In this document: in pieces, positions 25,490 through 36,714 of the stretch
Layout of the letters: every line of letters starts with the position of its first letter
How positions within the stretch are numbered: position 1 is the first letter of the stretch
Assembly (NCBI GenBank): GCA_963989385.1
Contig: OZ022500.1
Location: 115,175,842 to 115,239,841 of the forward strand
Origin: Ctena decussata
Lineage: Eukaryota; Mollusca; Bivalvia; Lucinida; Lucinidae
Length of the DNA: 64,000 nucleotides
Direction of reading: 5' to 3'
The notes under the pieces: generated by a model
Told to the model about the DNA's origin: nothing
What the model saw: the letters and a program-made list of their open reading frames with translations, nothing else
Databases searched by the model: none
Program-made: the position numbers and the translations under genes

Positions 25490-25495
25490 AAATTT

Positions 25496-25715
25496 AGCCG
25501 CGACACGAGAAAACCAACAATGTGGTTTTGCGCCCAGCGCAGACTCCGATCAGCCTGGGCATCCGCCCAGTCTGATCAGAGTTTTCGCTCTGTGCATAAA
25601 TGGTAGCTTAGGGTCTAAGCTACCTTCATGCGGACATGGAAGACTCTGATCAGACTTGGCGAATCCCAGGCTGATCTGAGTCTGCGCTGGGCGCATAACC
25701 ACTTTGTTGATTTTC
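25496..25715 (+). mobile_element. Palindromic MITE, family P copy 1
   Basis: Begins agccgcgacacgagaaaacc and carries the core gcgcccagcgcagactc...gatcagcctgggcatccg followed by its own reverse complement, so the whole unit folds on itself. The right terminus is decayed after ccactttgttg. Same family as 43335-43570, 60491-60724, 62847-63077 and 63235-63446. Confidence 0.85.
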
Positions 25716-25804
25716 ATTTGTATTTCTTAATCTGAAGAGAAGAGCGTGAATCTCTATATCATGTTTCGGCTTGCTGGACCAATACATTTTATGACACATT
25801 ACAT

Positions 25805-25880
25805 TAGCCGCGACACGAGAAAACCAACAAAGTTGATGTGCGCCCATCGCAGACTCAGATCAGCCTGGGCATCCGTCCAG
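25805..25880 (+). mobile_element. Palindromic MITE, family P half copy
   Basis: Only the left half is present (tagccgcgacacgagaaaac to catccgtccag). It stops four bases before an RT relic, so either the RT sequence or a deletion removed the right half. Confidence 0.8.
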
Positions 25881-25883
25881 GGG

Positions 25884-26222
25884 CGGAGTTAGTGCCCATT
25901 GGAATGCCAACTGTCTGTTGAAGAAGTTGTCCGCTGAACTCCGCGTAAATATTGTCGATAAGAAATCCCACCATCTTAATGACATCAACTTCCGAATATT
26001 TCCATGAACATCAGAGAGGTCCCTAACGAAGTATATGTGTAGATACCCAAGAACAATGTACTTATACAAACGATTTCCGTTTTGTAAAAGAAACAATTGT
26101 TTATAATTTCGTTCAATTTGATTTTAATTTGTCATATGATATTGTAGTACAAAGCGTAGAAAAATCAGAGGTTTTGATATCAATTAATAGATAAAGAATG
26201 TAAATATTAGCACTGAACTTAA
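25884..26222 (-). pseudogene. Reverse transcriptase relic, motifs A to B
   Basis: On the minus strand motif A is visible (IKTSDFSTLCTT, encoded near 26150-26190), then KYIVLGYL, then FLSTIF. The frame then shifts into the stretch leading to motif B: the DNA cattccaatgggcactaac, read in reverse complement order near 25890-25910, encodes the MGTN core. Frames break several times. It pairs with copies a and b in sequence, so it belongs to the same subfamily. The element is cut at motif B by the half MITE at 25880 and upstream by a hairpin at 26222. Confidence 0.6.
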
Positions 26223-26320
26223 TTTTTCTGGTGTTTATCGAGGTATAAACTACATTGGGTTGCTGGTAAAGTTTGCACGAGACCCAATGTAGTTTATACT
26301 TCGATAAACACCAGAAAAAT
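26222..26320 (+). repeat. Hairpin with 39-bp arms
   Basis: Arms 26222-26260 and 26282-26320 are reverse complements with one mismatch (gaggtataa against gaagtataa) around a 21-base loop. Such near identity implies recent origin or gene conversion. It directly abuts the RT relic. Confidence 0.95.
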
Positions 26321-26479
26321 GAAATTCGTTCCTTAAACAATTACAGTGAATAGACTTAAAGTATATGTTCTGATGCGTCGATAAATTTTGAAAAAGCTTT
26401 ACGGAGATTGTGATAATAGCATCCTTGTTTTAGAAGTTTCGTTGTTCAAGTTTTATTTTGAGTGTTAAAGCCAGCAACA

Positions 26480-26985
26480 CGACTACAGTAACCCATGTAG
26501 TACGAGTAAAATCTCCATCTAACAATGGAAAATTAACAATATCAAAATCAAATCTCAACGTTTATCATAAATCTTCGAAGAAACAACACCATGTGAGATA
26601 GTAAATATGAATCAAGAATTGGGGCCTCGGAATCTGAAGAATATGCTTTATTCAACTGAAGCTCTGCTGGGCAAATATGTAAGTCGGTATTATCAATGTT
26701 TAATAGTTGATCTAAATATCTGGACATAGAAGTGATGGCTTCAGTGATTTCCTAATCCCCAGAAAGTGACATCATGCAGTCTCTTTCGAAGCAAATAAAC
26801 AAACCTGCTACAAGAAGGGTACAGTTAGTTTCCTTCGGAATTTGTCTGTATAACTTAAGCCCAAATCAAATATTGTCCGGAAGAAAGGCGAGAGCCTCAC
26901 AAGCTTTTTGGAAAGACCATGAGGTATACCTTTTATGTTCTTCAGCTGTGGAGAAAGGATTCCTATCATTAACTTCCAGGTAAAT
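26480..26985 (-). pseudogene. Reverse transcriptase relic, motif B to thumb
   Basis: DNA matches 42140-42540 in order (ggggcctcgg, tttattcaactg/tttatttaactg, gacatcat, gctacaagaa). It therefore derives from the same subfamily as the RT at 41676-43330 and not from the one at 25884-26222. Stops and indels are numerous. Encoded text such as KIYDKR appears near 26560-26580. Confidence 0.6.
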
Positions 26986-27048
26986 GGATGATTTTCTTTG
27001 AAATGTTCTTTCTGTTAAATCAGTAAGCTTTACTTTGATTAAATTATG

Positions 27049-27145
27049 AGGTTATGTAGCCGATATTTCGAAGTATGGCCCATGTTCCTTCTTTTAAATG
27101 TTTTCTCTGCTCTTGAAGGAACACTTTAAGATTTTAATTAGAGAT
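27049..27145 (+). repeat. Dispersed repeat R, copy 1
   Basis: About 100 bp containing tggcccatgttccttctt and ctcttgaaggaac and ending agattttaatta. It matches 50934-51047 and 57328-57432. All three are in the same orientation; it may be the 3' end of a retroposon. Confidence 0.75.
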
Positions 27146-27419
27146 TTTTTAGTCTAATAGCCATAAAGATAAGGTATTGTGAAAATCATTTTCGCGAGGA
27201 TTATGATACTTCACTTTCAGATTGGTTTAGATATCCCCTTTCTTACTTAAGTGTTCGGGGCTTGGCGATCAAAGAAGCCAGTCAATAACGCTTGGGTTAA
27301 TTTTACCACTATCATCTAATGCCATTTATGACTGAAATGTACTGCATACAATTGATATGAATAAAATCATCAACATATATTTAAATACATGTATATTTTC
27401 AGCATCTTCATTTGCTTTT

Positions 27420-27590
27420 GAACCAGCCAAGATAGTATCAGACTGCAGATCTGCAGATCATGGGCTCGAACCCCTTCGGCGCAGGATAATTTTTCGTTGA
27501 CCTTGGACCGGACTATTGCTCGACTAGCGCAGATTTGAGTGTGATAAGGCCCTGGATGCCACTTAGTGAGGGGTGGCTTCAAGCGCTCAG
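27420..27590 (+). mobile_element. Possible second SINE-type sequence
   Basis: Contains a B-box-like gggctcgaacccc preceded by tgcagatctgcagatcatg, as in tRNA-derived heads, followed by about 110 bp of GC-richer body. There is no second copy in the window for comparison and no target duplication was found. Confidence 0.3.
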
Positions 27591-28049
27591 GCAAGCTGTG
27601 CAATAACATTCTGGCTAAACTGTGCTTGCTACAGGGACATAAAGTCCAATGTATATTACGCCAAATCAGCCAGGAAGCATCAGGTTTCCAGAACTTCCTT
27701 TCAAGAGTCTTGCCGCAAATCTTTGTCTGATTTGAAATGTTTGATGAAAGCCTACCATTCTTTTCCTTTGGTAGAGGGTTAAATATTTTCTCTTCTCTTC
27801 CTGGTCAATTTCAAATCAAGAAATGCATTCCTTAGACAAACCTTGTGACCATGATGTGATCTCAGGAGCATTGAAAACTTACGACCCCGCCTCCCCCTCC
27901 GCACCCACCCACCCACCCACCACACCCACCCTCATCCGCCTGCCCCACTTGAAAAAGTCAGAAACCTCGGGGGGAAGTGTTTTTGTACCAAAAGGAAGAT
28001 TATGAATTGATGAGGAAAGATGCGTCAGACTTTGCAAGAGATATGTACT

Positions 28050-30100
28050 TCAATGGTTACTCAGATAATCGCCCTCTTTTGTTCCTTGGATTTTCCCTGA
28101 GATAAGAAGAACGATTCGTGGAAGAAAAAGGACACATGCTAAGGCTAAAAAGACTTGGCAGTAGCAAACTTAGGTCCAAATTTGAATCTTTGAGAAGGGA
28201 AATTAAGGCTTATGTGAAGAAGCAACACAATGCATATGTCAGTAACTTGGTTGGTGCCATTAAGGCTAATCCCAGAGTCTTCTACCGATAATAGTCAAAA
28301 GAAAGACTCTCAAGGTATCCCACCTTTAAAGTAAAGAAATGGCAGCCGTGTTTTCAGAATTCGAGTTTGAACAGGAGATGAATTATTTAATGGTCAGTTT
28401 ACGGATGTGTACAACAAAAGTTAACACACCCCTTCTCTAATCGCTCGGCTCCTTTCGTGGAGGACATCTTTGTTTCGGCTGAATGAGTAACGCAACTTCT
28501 TAAGGGCTTGAACCCCTCAAAAACTTAGGAACTGCATCCTAGAGTCGTAAAAGAACTCTCATCCGAATTAGGCCCAATGTTTGCTCACCTCTACTGACAA
28601 TTGACACGGGTGATATCCTCAAGGAATGGTCTCTTCCAAATATACGCCCGCTTCTCTTCAAAAAGCAGATTGGTCTTTGGCTTGTTTCTTTAACATGTGT
28701 ACCATGAAAGTTTCTTGAACATATTGTTAGCTCTAATATTATGGCACATTTAGATGAACATAAACTTTTTCAGACAGAAAACATGTATTCCGGAAAAAGG
28801 TATAGTTGTGAAACTCAGTTGATCATACATGACTGAGGTAAAATCCTGAATAAGAGAGGGCAGGTTGACACCTTTATCTTGGACTTCGAGAAATCTTTTG
28901 ACACACACCCTCATGAATTACTTAAATGTAAGGTATATGGCTATGGTATTGGGGGTGGGGAAGACACTGAAATGGATTATTCTTTTCTTTATGTCAGCAG
29001 TAGCGTGTGGAAGTAAATTGAGTTAAACCAGATTTGGCCCCATTTTGTCAAGTGTCCCCAGGGCACCGTTCTTAGACCATTGTTGTTCTTGTTGTACATT
29101 AACCATATTACAGAAGATATTTTTTCGGAATTAAGACTTTTTTGCTGACGACTATGTATGCTATCGTGAAATCAAAGATAGTAAAGACACTGTGAAACTT
29201 TAGGGTGTTGGTCAAGGCGTTGGTTGAGGCATGAGATTCCAACCAGTCAAATGCAATAAAAGGAAGACTACAAGGAAACGGATCAAGAAAATCAATGCTT
29301 CCTATGCCTTTGAGGGAACATTCCTCGAATCAAGTATCTTGGTAAAACCATTACCAACGATTTGAAATGGAAGACACACATGTCAGCAATAATTGGACAA
29401 AGGCTAATAGGAAGACGTAACTTGGCGGGAAGTCCACAGGACGTCAAAAAGTCAGCATACAAGGTATTGGTGCCTCCAGTCCTACAAAGTGATTGTTCAG
29501 TTTGGGACCCCCAAAATATACTTCTTCAAGGTGAACTTGAGAAAGTGCAGAAAAGAGCGGCTAGATTTGTAGCAGGCAATTACACCTATGAAACTGGGAG
29601 TATGACTGGCATTCTAGAGAAACTTAATGAAGTGGGAATCTCTGAAAAAGAGTAGAAAAGGTAGTAGACTTAAATGCTTTATAAAAGTCTGAAGGGTGCA
29701 GCCAGTATAGCCATATATAATCTTGTTCCCCCAAGCAGGTGTACCAGGAAACATTGTTCCCTGGCATATCAAACACTATTGGCTGGAATTGACATTTACA
29801 AGTCCAGTTTCTTCCATAAGACTATTAGAGACTGAAACTCCATGGCAGTTTCCCTTATTTCTACTGCTAAGTGTACAGATGATTCAGTTACAAAGATCAC
29901 TCTTCTTATAAAGGCTAGGGATTAACTTCCCTGATTATAGTTTTATTGTAGGTAATATTTATATGAATTAAGTAATGATATTAGGATGCTTTAAATTGCC
30001 TAAGTGATGAATTTATGATTTTAGCCTGAGTATTCTGCTCATAGTCTTAACTTGTATATATGTATATAACCTAGATTGAGGTTGTCCCCGTTGTTAAGGG
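28050..30100 (+). pseudogene. CR1/jockey-like LINE, degraded
   Basis: The plus strand carries a broken non-LTR retrotransposon RT. In order: a basic segment (KAYVKKQHNAYV near 28210), the finger region (SCETQLIIHD near 28815), motif A FILDFEKSFD at 28872-28901, motif B-like PQGTVL near 29053-29070, and motif C FADD at 29141-29152. The C-terminal domain follows (LKWKTHMSAI near 29364, then VWDPQNILLQGELEKVQKRA near 29505-29560). Many stops and frameshifts lie between these blocks, so it is inactive. Nothing like the endonuclease domain is visible upstream of 28050. The family (CR1 or jockey clade) is judged from the motif wording only. Confidence 0.75.
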
Positions 30101-30239
30101 GTATTTCTTTATAGATTGTCCTAGATCACAAGTCCTGATGAATTGTTGTAAAAAAATCTAATTGTAATTCTTCTAGAGCAACAGAAATAATCCTTTTCGA
30201 GAAATGTGTTGAAGAAGGTGGTGAGAGAAAAAACATTCT

Positions 30240-30640
30240 TACCTTTTTCAAACTGCCGTTCTCCGGCGCTGCCATTCATCTGGACTGCACTTGTAGCCTT
30301 GTCGTAGATGTGCTCAATGGAACAAACTAGCTTTGCACTGATAAAGTACTTCCGCATGGTGTCCATAAGGGTGCATAATGCTTTTTGTGTTATAAATATG
30401 AAGATATGGTACAGGTTTTGTCCTTCTGTTCTGTGGTTATCCTCTGACTCTGATGGTTGCTGATTGCAGTCCAGAATTGCGTTTTCGCCACAATTCTCAT
30501 GATTGTATAGTCTATCTATCTGCTGAAAATCCCTTCTACCAGTTATTACCCATACTTGTCTTGGATGGTTTTGGATCTATCCAATTTCTCTGAATGTTTA
30601 TCCTTCACCACCTGATATGCTCTCTTGCTGTTATTTTTGT
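30240..30640 (-). pseudogene. LINE fragment related to 44495-46250
   Basis: Two blocks match the better LINE at 44495-46250. MRKYFISAKL...ATSAVQMNGS, encoded at 30256-30366, corresponds to MRKYNVSANL there. A DNA block at 30460-30610 (ctgcagtccagaa type, then ttggatctat...tttctctga) corresponds to 46050-46215. The part between them, holding the first RT motifs, is deleted. Confidence 0.7.
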
Positions 30641-30646
30641 TCAGGA

Positions 30647-30905
30647 AAGTTTCGATCTCCTCGCACAGAACACCTCCTTTGCATTCTTCAGGGTCAGTGT
30701 CTTTTCTACTCCTCCTTTGCATTCTTTATGATCTTCTGAATAGTTGCACAAACACATTCCTAAGTGTATTTTAAATTTCGATCTCGCACAGAACAACTGG
30801 TTTGTATTCTTCAGGGTCAGGGTCCTTCCCAGTCCTCCCTTACATTCTTCATGATCTTCTGAATAGTATTTCACAAACACATTCCTAATTGTATTCTTCT
30901 TCCTC
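30647..30905 (+). repeat. 128-bp tandem duplication
   Basis: Two units beginning tttcgatctc...cgcacagaac (about 30647 and 30775) share cattctt..gatcttctgaata and cacaaacacattccta. Divergence is moderate. Confidence 0.85.
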
Positions 30906-31350
30906 TTTCTTTCTTTTTCTTTCTTATTTGATTTTCTTTGGGTGGGTTGGGGGCAGGGGGTACGGGGAAAGAGTGGCGAAGATTTTCTTCGTTTTAAACC
31001 GACAAAGTAAACATTAAACACCTGGCTTGTGCTAAATTGTTTTACCAACTTGTAACTTGTGTGTTTTCTTTATTTTCATTTTGATTTTATAATTGGTGAC
31101 AAATACTTGCGAAAAAAAGCTAATTCTTCAGATATGAGAAGAAGAAAGAGACGAAAATAAGATTATCATTGTGCGGTTGTCATTTAAATATTAAGTTAAA
31201 GTGACTTCAGAAAACTTGCCTTATCCAATCCAGCATAAAATGCAATAGAATAGCCCATGACAGTTTTATTCATATCGGTCGAAAGACATGTGGAACTTTA
31301 TCATGCGAACTGAATAACCAACTAAATGTTTTGTACCACTTCAGAAACTG

Positions 31351-31705
31351 AGGGTGAGGTTGGGCCTGTAAAATCGATTTAAGCCCCCCCTCCCCCCCCC
31401 CCCCCCCCCCCCCCCCCCAGTAATTCATTACTGACCGTTCCAAGGCGGTAGTTCTGTTGTGGTTCTCTGTTGCCTGTTTTTGGTGTCAGAGTTTCTGTGA
31501 TGTTTTACCTTATGTATGTTCTTATTATTTTTGGTTCGGTTTGGGTTGCTGAGTGGCCACCTTTTGGAAACAAGCTGCTCACTCGGTTGGCCATATGTTC
31601 TCTGTATCTTGATTATTTGTAATCTTAGTTGTTTCCAACTATGGTTTGAGGGCTGGATTTGGATTTTGATTGTTTCAGTTCCTGGTCTTTGCATACTTTT
31701 TACTT
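31351..31705 (+). mobile_element. Solo retroelement tail T1 with poly-C tract
   Basis: The first 100 bp (agggtgagg ... actgaccgttccaaggcgg) match, inverted, the region downstream of the RT stop at 41330-41400. The rest (tggttctctgttgcctg ... ctttgcatactttttact) matches 52797-53044 and, inverted, 49299-49490. It is therefore read as the 3' end of the RT element without its coding part. The cccccc of the parent has expanded to about 32 C at 31387-31418. Confidence 0.75.
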
Positions 31706-32603
31706 AGTGACACGGAGAGTACAGATTTTAGAAAATATACATTGGAATATTATAGACAATGAAAAACACTGAGTTGTTATAAAATAGAAGCGGTGAAAAA
31801 ATAGCAAGAAATGATTTCTTCATGAAACAGAATGATCATCCGTACAATCACATGTATCAAAAATTATTGTCTCGCCAGTGCTGAGCAGAAACGAGACGTA
31901 GGTATTACTTTTCCGGTATCGGCATCGGCGGCGTAAAATTTGTATCGAATTTTCGCGTTTAGCTCTGCTTTGTTATGATACGCAGACAGGCGAGACACCG
32001 CATTCCGCGGAATTATTGTGTTACAAGAGGCTTTATTAGAAATCACATAATCGACAGCTTATTTGTCTGACGGACAGTAATGCACTTTCAAATAATATAC
32101 TGCTCTAGACCATCACTGACAATTATTCCAGACATCTGAATAGTCAGACAGTCTTATGTAAATCATCCATCAGTGTCATATTATTTCCAGAAACATTGAA
32201 GAATATCAGATGAATATAAGCACCGAGATTAAAGAATGACAACAAGAAAACAGATTCATCTAATATTGCAGACTGAGAAATATAGATATAACTGTACTGT
32301 GAGGAGACTTCCAGATTTATGGTTTATACGTAACCCAGAACAAAATGCAATAGAATAACCCATGACAGTTTTATTCATATCAGTTCCAAAAACATTCGTG
32401 GAGTTTTAGTGACATAGACAGTATACGTACATAATACAAAACATATACTGAAAGCATCTAGGAACGCAGGGTAACAAAATATGGAACAATATTTCAACTG
32501 CTTTGTTTAAAATTATGAAAATTGGTCAGATGATTATCTAAATCACTGCATGTGCACACAATCCGGTGCCTAAAATTACTAAAGCACACGTGCAGAATGA
32601 TAC

Positions 32604-32876
32604 GCCGGGCCGGGTAGCGCAATCGGTAGGGCACCTGACTCGTAAGTCAGAGGTCCTGGGTTCGAATCCCGGTCTGGCCACATACTTTCGTTTCTCCTTC
32701 CGCTGATTCAAGAAGGGCAGTTGTCAGTTACTGGCGAAAGTATGTGCACTTAGTACTGGTTAACCGCTTAGGAGGTCTAAGCCTGCCCAGGAATAGTGTG
32801 GTTAGGTTAACTGACCGTCCCGACATGACCTTAGTTGTTTACCGTGGACGTTAAGCATCAAATCAACCAACCAACC
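32604..32876 (+). mobile_element. tRNA-headed SINE, copy 3 (fullest)
   Basis: The head at 32608-32680 can be paired as a tRNA acceptor (ggccggg with tctggcc) and T arm (ctggg ttcgaat cccgg). The A and B boxes for RNA polymerase III are intact (tagcgcaatcggtagg, ggttcgaatcc). The body has a short repeat of catacttt and gaaagtatg, and ends gacgttaagcatcaaatc followed by (aacc)n. This is the best template for the family in the window. No target duplication was seen. Confidence 0.9.
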
Positions 32877-32939
32877 ATCTTGTCATACCACTTGATACTC
32901 TAGAGGTTTATTTCCGCTGTTGAAAGTCAATATGCATCT

Positions 32940-33345
32940 CCTGCAATCATGGTAAGGCTGAAGGAAGTCAGAGGAGACAGGCTATTGCGTTTCTATTACA
33001 AGATCAAAGGCAAAAGCAGGTTGCTATGCAGTTTGGTGTGAACGTTTTCACAAAAGAACACCTCGTTCATCGTCAGAGAAACTGGAAGGCTTACCGACCG
33101 ACCTTGATCCGCGTGTTACGATGCAACATAAGGACAGGGCTTTATGTCTTGCCCATCTGCGTAATCTTCACCTCCCTGTAACTGAAACGGCTATCAAAAC
33201 GGCAGGCAAATATAATCGCTGCACTGACCCCAAAGCTGTAAGGACCTGATTGCGTGAGTAGACTTCCTGGCATTGGTATACACGAAACTGGCCAGTATAC
33301 AACTGCTTGATTTCACTTAACGATATTGGGGGTGCCGTCGAATTA
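32940..33345 (+). pseudogene. Tc1/mariner transposase relic, N-terminal
   Basis: The plus strand in shifting frames gives the helix-turn-helix part of a Tc1-like transposase: QAIAFLLQDQRQKQVAMQFG near 32975-33035, then HRQRNWKAY. In another frame follows RALCLAHLRNLHLPVTETA near 33135-33190, then DPKAVRT.LRE. These correspond to the family pattern of a paired HTH, a GRPR-type linker and an LRNR..PA..TA stretch. The catalytic DDE half is absent or unrecognisable and stops interrupt the frame, so this is a fossil. Confidence 0.65.
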
Positions 33346-34165
33346 ACCGTCAAAATTCAGTGAAATTTTCTGAAATGCTTCATGACAGAATTGTAAAACA
33401 TATCATACAGCATTCAAATACATAACCTTCAATCACCTCTAATGTTATCCTGCGTTTCTTAATACTTTTATTATACATTGGAATATAAGAGACCATTGAA
33501 AACATCGAGTTTGTTATTAAACAGAAGCAGAAGAAAATAGCAAGAAATGATTTCTCGTATTTAATTCTATCAACATCCGTTCATGAAAGTCCGTGACAGT
33601 AGGCTGAAGCCAAACATTATTTGAAATCAGACATGAAAAATAGTTGCTTAGTGATTCTAAGAGCACAGGGACCAGGTTAGTCCATACAGTCTAGCTAGAG
33701 ACCCACATTTTAATTTCAACATAAAATCTTGAAAAAAAAATGACTTTTATCATTCAGTATGTATAATTACTCAGCACTGAGTGATACTTTCATAATATCG
33801 TATGAAACATGGTTGTCCTGTATAGTTCTATACATTAAGACCAGTGTGCGACGTTGCGCAATCGGGCAAAAGGAAAATCCAAGGTGACTTCCAAACAAGA
33901 AAAACCTTTAAAAATAAAAGATTATCGGCGCAGATTAAATGGAAGTGTGTTTTGTAATATGTCTCTGGGTGAAGAGTTGACATGAACATTCATGAATATG
34001 ACTAAAGTGATGTTGAGATTGACCTGATTCCAGAACAGTTACCAACATGATGCGATGCTTGTTTGTGTGTATTAAACCGAAAGTAGAAATCGAAAGAAGA
34101 TCTACACTAAAAAAAAAAAAGTTTTGAATATCTGCGTCTGTTTTCGATAAAAGTTTCCATTGTCA
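33346..34165. other. No gene recognised
   Basis: AT-rich. The text around 33480-33550 (ttggaatat...gacattgaaaac..ga.tttgttat) resembles 31740-31830, a hint of another dispersed repeat. Confidence 0.4.
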
Positions 34166-34326
34166 TGTGACGGTAGAAGGTCACAGATACAAATAGATAT
34201 GCAAATTACAAACTCGGTAGTTTGTGGTCGAGTAAATGTTAGGGTATATAAGCAAATAAACCGCCCTTGGTGGGTGAGCATGCTTTTCCACTGACGGGGT
34301 TTGTTTGCAGGTCGGCCCACGTTACA
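34166..34326 (+). repeat. LTR 1 of TRIM
   Basis: 161 bp, TGTGACGG...GTTACA. It contains gtatataagcaaataaacc: a TATA-type promoter element followed closely by an AATAAA signal, compact enough for U3/R to be recognised in so short an LTR. Confidence 0.9.
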
Positions 34327-34328
34327 TT

Positions 34329-34346
34329 TGGTGGCAGCGGTGGGAT
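34329..34346 (+). other. Primer binding site of TRIM, first
   Basis: tggtggcagcggtgggat begins with TGG (complement of CCA) and is fully complementary to the last 18 bases expected for mature tRNA-Leu(AAG). The second copy is at 34595-34612. Confidence 0.8.
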
Positions 34347-34431
34347 AATGACAACTGCCAGACCGGAGTTGCCTTTCCCATGTAATTCCCAGGCCAAGTC
34401 TCGGGACGAGACTTCTCGGAGGGGAAAGTAA

Positions 34432-34592
34432 TGTGACGGTAGAAGGTCACAGATACAAATAGATATGCAAATTACAAACTTGGTAGTTTGTGGTCGAGTA
34501 AATGTTGGGGTATATAAGCAAATAAACCGCCCTTGGTGGGTGAGCATGCTTTTCCACTGACGGGGTTTGTTTGCAGGTCGGCCCACGTTAAT
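34432..34592 (+). repeat. LTR 2 of TRIM (shared middle)
   Basis: 161 bp and nearly identical to LTR 1 (for example cttgg for ctcgg, and ttggggtata for ttagggtata). The terminal ACA is changed to AAT. The polypurine tract precedes it. Confidence 0.9.
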
Positions 34593-34697
34593 TTTGGTGG
34601 CAGCGGTGGGATAAGGTCAACTGCCAGACCGGAGTTGCCTTACCCATGTCATTCCCAGGCCAAGTCTCGGGACGAGACTTCTCGGAGGGGAAAGTAA

Positions 34698-34858
34698 TGT
34701 GACGGTAGAAAGTCACAGATACAAATAGATATGCAAACTACAAACTCGGTAGTTTGTGGTCGAGTAAATGTTGGGGTATATAAGCAAATAAACCGCCCTT
34801 GGTGGGTGAGCATGCTTTTCCACTGACGGGGTTTGTTTGCAGGTCGGCCCACGTTACA
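34698..34858 (+). repeat. LTR 3 of TRIM
   Basis: 161 bp with the canonical TGTGACGG...GTTACA ends. It is followed at once by the GTCA target duplication. Confidence 0.9.
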
Positions 34859-34862
34859 GTCA

Positions 34863-36714
34863 ATTTACAAACAAGAGAAATATTTTGAATTAACATTTGA
34901 CAGAGTGCTAGTATTCACGCAGTGCAGTACAACGGGGAAAAAGGTTAAATATTCATGGACCGTTGATATTATTGGCTTAATTTTGACATACGCGTTATTT
35001 GACCAATGAAATCTTGTGAAATATAGAACAAAAGTTCAATTATACTCGGCTGCCCCGAGAAAAAATTAACAAAATCAAATCGAAACGTGTAGATTTGATA
35101 AAATGCTTCTGTTATTTTCGTAGCGTTTCATATGCCTTCATAACATTATCAAAACAAAATTAAAACGCAGCTTATTTAGATTCAATGATAGACTGGTTAT
35201 GACGAGGCAATCTCTGAGACATCAAAAAACAATATTGCATGCAAACTAAAGACATGGTTCGCCTCCATGGAAAATTGTTTTGTTGCCAGTATGTATGACG
35301 CTGTAAGTGCTTTTTTGCGTAAAACTTGCTAATAGACAACAAAATCAAATATCAAGTTTTCTATTCTTGTCAGCAGCAAATGAATAACGACAAGCACAGA
35401 CGTGAAGAGTAAAACTGAGATGAATGGGTACAGTTTAAGGAAAAGCGACTCTGTCATTTTCATTTTTGCCTCCTTCTTGGGTAGGAGCTCAACTCTAAAA
35501 GAAAAGAATATTAGAGTTTGCTTTCCGCAGATCGATTTGTTTCAAGAGTTATCCCTATTTTAGGGACTCCCTTTGAAAACAGGAAAACGGGGGCGGGGGG
35601 CGTGAAACAGGGCGGTGTACCCGGTCACCTTAAAGAAAATCAACGCGAAGTCCTATTTGGGTTCTTTACATGTGCGTGTAATCCATTACGCAATAAATAC
35701 GAAACTGCGTGGGCAGATCAAATATGGCCACCACTGCTAAGCGGACGCCACTAGGCTCCAGCCAGTATGGTTAGGGTGACTTCAATACGGTAATTCTCTA
35801 AAGTGCATCTAACCTAGGCAAGGCAAGGTTAGATCCACTTTTAAGAGTTACAGTATTTGCAATTTGACTGACCTGCGAAAATGTCTTTTGGCACTTGGTA
35901 ATAAAATGAAGCCAAGAAACATTTAGAATTCATGCCAACGCGAGATGCAATGATTTAAAGATTTAATAATATACTGAGAGAAATAAATTTAGCAATTTTT
36001 CCAAAGGGTTGTGAAATTTTCTTTAGGGATAGTATTCCAATGTTGTTGATAGCATATAGATAGATTAAGTTAGGAGACCGCGATTACATCAAACTTGGAC
36101 GAAAAAGGTGACTTAACGCACGTTTGACGTCACTTTAAATGAATTCACTCTTTGCGCGGGCTGACAAACAATTAAACAAAGAAAATTGTCAAAATGCTTT
36201 TGAAAGGGTTTAACTGGAACCTTGAACAAGAAAACCGTAAATGGGTTTGCAAATAAACGCATAAGAAGCCGGCAATGGGGCACGATAGTTTGACATAACT
36301 TGCCGAAAAATTCAACCGCCATTTTAAACGTTATCAATTGACGTTTCGACTCGAATCTTATTGCGCTTTATTACTGTCTATCATGTAAAAAGATTACCCC
36401 ATGTAATCCATTTGTTTTAATGCAACGACCAGAACCTTTCAAATTTAAATGGAGGCGTCAAGTTTACGTTATGACAGAAGTTGACAAAATCTGTGGCTAT
36501 TGAATGACCCTTATGTGCACTTAGAGAAGAAAAACTTTAAGTTCAATATTACTGATGTCAGGAGAATCTTTGATGGTTTTTAAAACTGACGTCCGAATGA
36601 CGTAACTGTCGAACCTGGTGTGGTTAAACCTGCAGGAATAGCGCCAATTTACAGCAACGAATTGCTTGAAAGTGTTCTGGTCATTTAGAAGCCACGCCAT
36701 TGCAGTTTGGTTTT
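34863..36714. other. No gene recognised
   Basis: Open frames are short and unlike known proteins. A 15-base inverted pair (ctaaccttgcct type, 35812-35838) and TGACGTCA-like sites near 36126 and 36590 are present. Confidence 0.4.

Larger units (their letters stand above)
34166..34858 (+). mobile_element. Tandem TRIM: LTR-internal-LTR-internal-LTR
   Basis: Three LTRs of 161 bp (34166-34326, 34432-34592, 34698-34858) alternate with two internal segments of 105 bp, giving an exact 266-bp period. LTRs begin TGTGACGG and end GTTACA (TG...CA; the middle one ends GTTAAT). Two bases after each of the first two LTRs stands an 18-base site (tggtggcagcggtgggat) complementary to the 3' end of a metazoan tRNA-Leu(AAG) including CCA, as I know that tRNA. 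A polypurine tract (ggaggggaaag) precedes LTR 2 and LTR 3. GTCA flanks the whole unit (34162-34165, 34859-34862) as a 4-bp target duplication. No gag or pol is present, so movement would have required a partner element, probably of Gypsy type (inference). Confidence 0.92.

Noticed and set aside
32960..33345. Active Tc1/mariner transposase
   Set aside because: Frame changes, internal stops and absence of the DDE catalytic half show a fossil.
34102..34852. Small protein family of about 70-115 residues on the minus strand
   Set aside because: The repeated frame is the antisense of the TRIM LTR and recurs because the LTR is repeated.
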